A DNA stretch of 64,000 bases. Origin: an uncultured Carboxylicivirga sp. (GTDB lineage Bacteria; Bacteroidota; Bacteroidia; Bacteroidales; Marinilabiliaceae). Every line of letters starts with the position of its first letter. Position 1 is the stretch's first letter. Shown here piece by piece: positions 62,028-64,000 of the stretch. The notes beneath the pieces were generated by a model, which searched no databases, was not told the DNA's origin, and was given only the letters and a program-made list of their open reading frames with translations. The stretch is taken from contig NZ_OY771430.1 in assembly GCF_963674565.1 (NCBI RefSeq), forward strand, positions 5,208,001 to 5,272,000. Direction: 5' to 3'. The position numbers and the translations under genes were made by a program.

Positions 62028-62190
62028 TAAGAACCGGTGGGTCCAACTGTGCTTATGTAACATTCATTCACCCATCTAACCCTTTAAATAAACACATATT
62101 ACTTGACCGCAAAATAAGTAATGGTACCCACCAGAACTATTCTATAAACACATTGTGGGTAAATATGTTTTTGTAATAACGAAAGAAAAT

Positions 62191-62217
62191 GAAAAAAGGA
62201 GGTTCTAGCCTCCTTTT
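62191..62217 (-). terminator. Terminator after ribBA
   Basis: AAAAGGAGG and CCTCCTTTT pair in a 9-bp stem with a 6-base loop and a T run on the minus strand. The 62028-62190 gap holds only a short ACCCACC/GGTGGGT inverted pair with a wide spacer, which I do not rate as a feature. Confidence 0.85.
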
Positions 62218-62220
62218 GCT

Positions 62221-63456
62221 CTATTTTTTATACTTGAAAAACTGGAGGTTGTGCCCCATTCTTTCTTGTTTTGTTTTCATGTAAAATTCGTTGTGCGGAT
62301 TGGGATTAACTTCAATACCTACATTTTCAACTACTTTAAGCCCGTATCCTTCCAATCCAATTCGTTTTATTGGATTATTTGACATCAGGCGCATTTTTCT
62401 AATACCCAATTCTCGTAAAATTTGTGCACCTACACCGTAATCACGTTCGTCAGCATCAAAACCCAGTTCAGTGTTTGCATCAACAGTGTCCAAGCCTTCT
62501 TCCTGCAGTTTATAGGCCTTGATTTTATTCATTAAGCCAATACCGCGACCTTCCTGATTCATGTACACAATTACACCCTTGCCTTCTTTGTTGATAGTTT
62601 CCATGGCTTTGTGCAATTGCTCTCCACATTCGCAACGTAGTGAGCCGAAAATGTCACCTGTTGCACATGATGAATGAACGCGTACCAGAATGGCTTCATC
62701 TTCTTCCCATGTACCTTTAATTAAGGCCATGTGCTCAAGTCCGTTTGATTTTTGTTTAAACGGAATAAATCTGAAATCGCCATGTGTTGTTGGAAGGTTA
62801 ACTTCAACGCCTTTAACAATCAGGCTTTCGTTCTTCAAACGATAAGCAATCAAATCTTGTATGGTAACAATCTTAAGATTGAATTTTTTTGCAATTTCAA
62901 TTAGTTGAGGAAGACGAGCCATCGTACCGTCTTCATTCAGAATTTCAACTAATACAGCTGCTGGATTTAATCCGGCCAGACGGGTTAAGTCAACTCCGGC
63001 TTCGGTATGCCCAGCTCTTCGTAAAACTCCTCTGCTTTTTGCTTTTAAAGGGAAAATATGACCAGGACGTCCTAATTCTTCAGGTTCTGTTTTAGGATCA
63101 GCCAAAGCTACAATGGTTTTGGCACGATCGGATGCTGAGATTCCTGTTGTACATCCATGACCCAATAAATCAACTGAAACAGTAAATGGAGTGGCATGGC
63201 TCGATGTGTTTTTGCCAACCATTAGTTCCAGGTCTAATTCTTCGCAACGTTCTTCTGTTAGAGGAGTACAGATTAAACCTCTACCATGAGTTGCCATAAA
63301 ATTAACTTTCTCCGGAGTAATCAGTTCTGCTGCAGCAATAAAATCGCCTTCGTTCTCACGATCTTCATCATCAACAACAATAATTAATTCACCATTTTTG
63401 ATTGCTTCAATAGCTTCCTCAATGGTGTTAAGTTTAAATTCCTGAGCTTCTGGCAT
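62221..63456 (-). CDS. ribBA: Bifunctional DHBP synthase / GTP cyclohydrolase II
   Basis: Makes both precursors of riboflavin: RibB forms 3,4-dihydroxy-2-butanone 4-phosphate from ribulose 5-phosphate, and RibA opens GTP. The 411 residues contain the RibB acidic motif VVDDEDRENEGDFI (about 28-41) and RRAGHTEAGVDLTRLAG near 145 in the first half, then the RibA zinc-cysteine region HSSCATGDIFGSLRCECGEQ near 262-281 (Cys ligands) and the NQEGRGIGL segment near 301. No FMN riboswitch fits in the short upstream gap. A promoter is seen at 63495-63526. Confidence 0.96.
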   Translation of the reverse strand: MPEAQEFKLNTIEEAIEAIKNGELIIVVDDEDRENEGDFIAAAELITPEKVNFMATHGRGLICTPLTEERCEELDLELMVGKNTSSHATPFTVSVDLLGHGCTTGISASDRAKTIVALADPKTEPEELGRPGHIFPLKAKSRGVLRRAGHTEAGVDLTRLAGLNPAAVLVEILNEDGTMARLPQLIEIAKKFNLKIVTIQDLIAYRLKNESLIVKGVEVNLPTTHGDFRFIPFKQKSNGLEHMALIKGTWEEDEAILVRVHSSCATGDIFGSLRCECGEQLHKAMETINKEGKGVIVYMNQEGRGIGLMNKIKAYKLQEEGLDTVDANTELGFDADERDYGVGAQILRELGIRKMRLMSNNPIKRIGLEGYGLKVVENVGIEVNPNPHNEFYMKTKQERMGHNLQFFKYKK

Positions 63457-63494
63457 TTGATTTTGTTTTATCGGAGTATTCCGTTTTCAGACTG

Positions 63495-63526
63495 CAAAAT
63501 TAGTTAAAATATTGGCATCAGAACAA
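63495..63526 (-). promoter_or_regulatory. Promoter of ribBA
   Basis: On the minus strand TTG (63526-63524), a 21-base spacer, and TAATTTTG (63502-63495) match the Bacteroidota promoter except for a TTG rather than a TTTG -33 box. Transcription would begin about 30 bases before the start codon. Confidence 0.5.
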
Positions 63527-63539
63527 TGAAAATGCTCAC

Positions 63540-64000
63540 TTAGTCGGTTTTAATATCTTCTTTGTTATCTAATCGGTTGGTTAAATCAAATTTTTCGCGC
63601 TTAAATAATTTTTGGAAGAAAATGATATAAGCATCGGCATTTAGCAGGGTTGAGTCGGTTGCTGATTTATAAGTAAGAAAGATTCCCAGAGGTAATAGTA
63701 CTGTTGAAGATAACCACATGCCCTGATATACGGGCCAGATTCCTTCTCTTGCCATTTTGGCACCCATTGTGTCGATGATGTAATAAACAATGAAGAACAG
63801 CACTGAAATAACCACTGGCATACCTAACCCTCCTTTTCGTATGATAGCACCCAGAGGTGCTCCAATAAAGAAGAAAATAAAGCAGGCAAACGATAACGTA
63901 AATTTCCGATGCAGTTCAATGGTATGTTTTCGAATTTTGCTATCCTGTGCTACAATATGCCTTTTTTCTTCGTCCATCTGATTTTTATTGTCACGGGCTT
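63540..64000 (-). CDS. LptF/LptG-type lipopolysaccharide export permease, partial
   Basis: The reading frame stays open through the window edge at 64000, so the N-terminal part of the protein lies outside. The visible 153 residues include the polar stretch NQMDEEKRHIVAQDSKIRKHTIELHR (shown in part), then three hydrophobic segments (FACFIFFFIGAPLGAIIRKGG, VVISVLFFIVYYIIDTMG, WLSSTVLLPLGIFLTY, each quoted only as labels) and a soluble tail. The G-APLGAIIRKGGLGMP block and the MDEEKRH-like helix before it are typical of YjgP/YjgQ-family LptF and LptG, which pull LPS from the inner membrane. LptF versus LptG cannot be decided from this part. Confidence 0.85.
   Translation of the reverse strand, partial: ARDNKNQMDEEKRHIVAQDSKIRKHTIELHRKFTLSFACFIFFFIGAPLGAIIRKGGLGMPVVISVLFFIVYYIIDTMGAKMAREGIWPVYQGMWLSSTVLLPLGIFLTYKSATDSTLLNADAYIIFFQKLFKREKFDLTNRLDNKEDIKTD

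Noticed and set aside
62036..62132. GGTGGGT and ACCCACC pair between anmK and ribBA
   Set aside because: The arms are only 7 bases long with an 83-base spacer, which is likely by chance in a window of this size.
62028..63539. Possible FMN riboswitch for ribBA
   Set aside because: Only 83 bases separate ribBA from the next gene, too short for the FMN aptamer, and none of its conserved blocks is seen.
1..64000. Mobile elements, prophage or CRISPR array
   Set aside because: I found no transposase, integrase, phage gene, long terminal inverted repeat or regularly spaced repeat array.

Overview
The window comes from the chromosome of a Bacteroidota bacterium, most likely a marine or sediment member of the Marinilabiliales/Bacteroidales side of the phylum; the rank below phylum is an inference. 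Direct signs are the low-GC composition, -33/-7 promoters of the TTTG/TAnnTTTG type (for example 255-286, 42020-42050, 57536-57565), a FecI-like sigma factor, FecR and SusC/FecA-like receptor operon, proteins with Por-secretion (type IX) C-terminal tails, DUF4249/DUF5686/DUF5777 families, and the purM-prfA-pyrF gene order.

Layout. 1-8.7 kb holds housekeeping genes (purM, prfA, pyrF, a class I aminotransferase), two envelope proteins (DUF481, DUF5686) and tRNA-Pro(GGG). 8.9-14.4 kb is a regulated-uptake operon: ECF sigma factor, a 57-residue ORF, FecR anti-sigma factor, TonB-dependent receptor with an STN signalling domain, and a DUF4249 lipoprotein. 14.5-17.2 kb carries trxB and a GHL10-type glycosidase. 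17.2-25.7 kb pairs a three-gene operon of secreted proteins (beta-helix, four-repeat/LamG, double LamG) with a divergent LytS-type sensor kinase and LytTR regulator; the shared intergenic region contains an exact 11-bp direct repeat with a 20-bp period. 26.3-33.6 kb is a cellobiose locus: NrtR-like regulator, GPH symporter, GH94 cellobiose phosphorylase and a GH3 lipoprotein. 34-41 kb has mdh, a membrane protein with six W-M repeats, a beta-helix lipoprotein with an EEP nuclease/phosphatase, a SpoU methyltransferase and cca. 41-44.7 kb has two paralogous thioredoxins, one cytoplasmic and one exported, and an outer-membrane receptor behind a TPP riboswitch (probable thiamine uptake). 44.8-47.5 kb has a cysteine desulfidase/serine dehydratase-like enzyme and alanine dehydrogenase, both yielding pyruvate.

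48-55.1 kb is the most unusual part. A Crp/Fnr regulator (with a UbiA-like membrane protein) faces a seven-gene electron-transfer cluster: hexaheme lipoprotein with a collagen-like linker, monoheme lipoprotein, DUF5777 beta-barrel, class I cytochrome c, heptaheme cytochrome with a membrane tail, b561-like cytochrome b and a ResB-like membrane protein. Fifteen CxxCH motifs are visible. A Crp/Fnr-type box lies in front of the first cytochrome gene. The composition suggests an inner-membrane to outer-membrane electron route.

55.3-64 kb returns to housekeeping: panB, an RluA-type pseudouridine synthase, cdd, a GH73/LysM peptidoglycan hydrolase, fmt with a DUF5522 gene, a dihydroorotate dehydrogenase-like protein, anmK, ribBA, and the C-terminal part of an LptF/LptG-type permease cut by the window edge. 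I see no insertion sequence, prophage, CRISPR array or rRNA gene.
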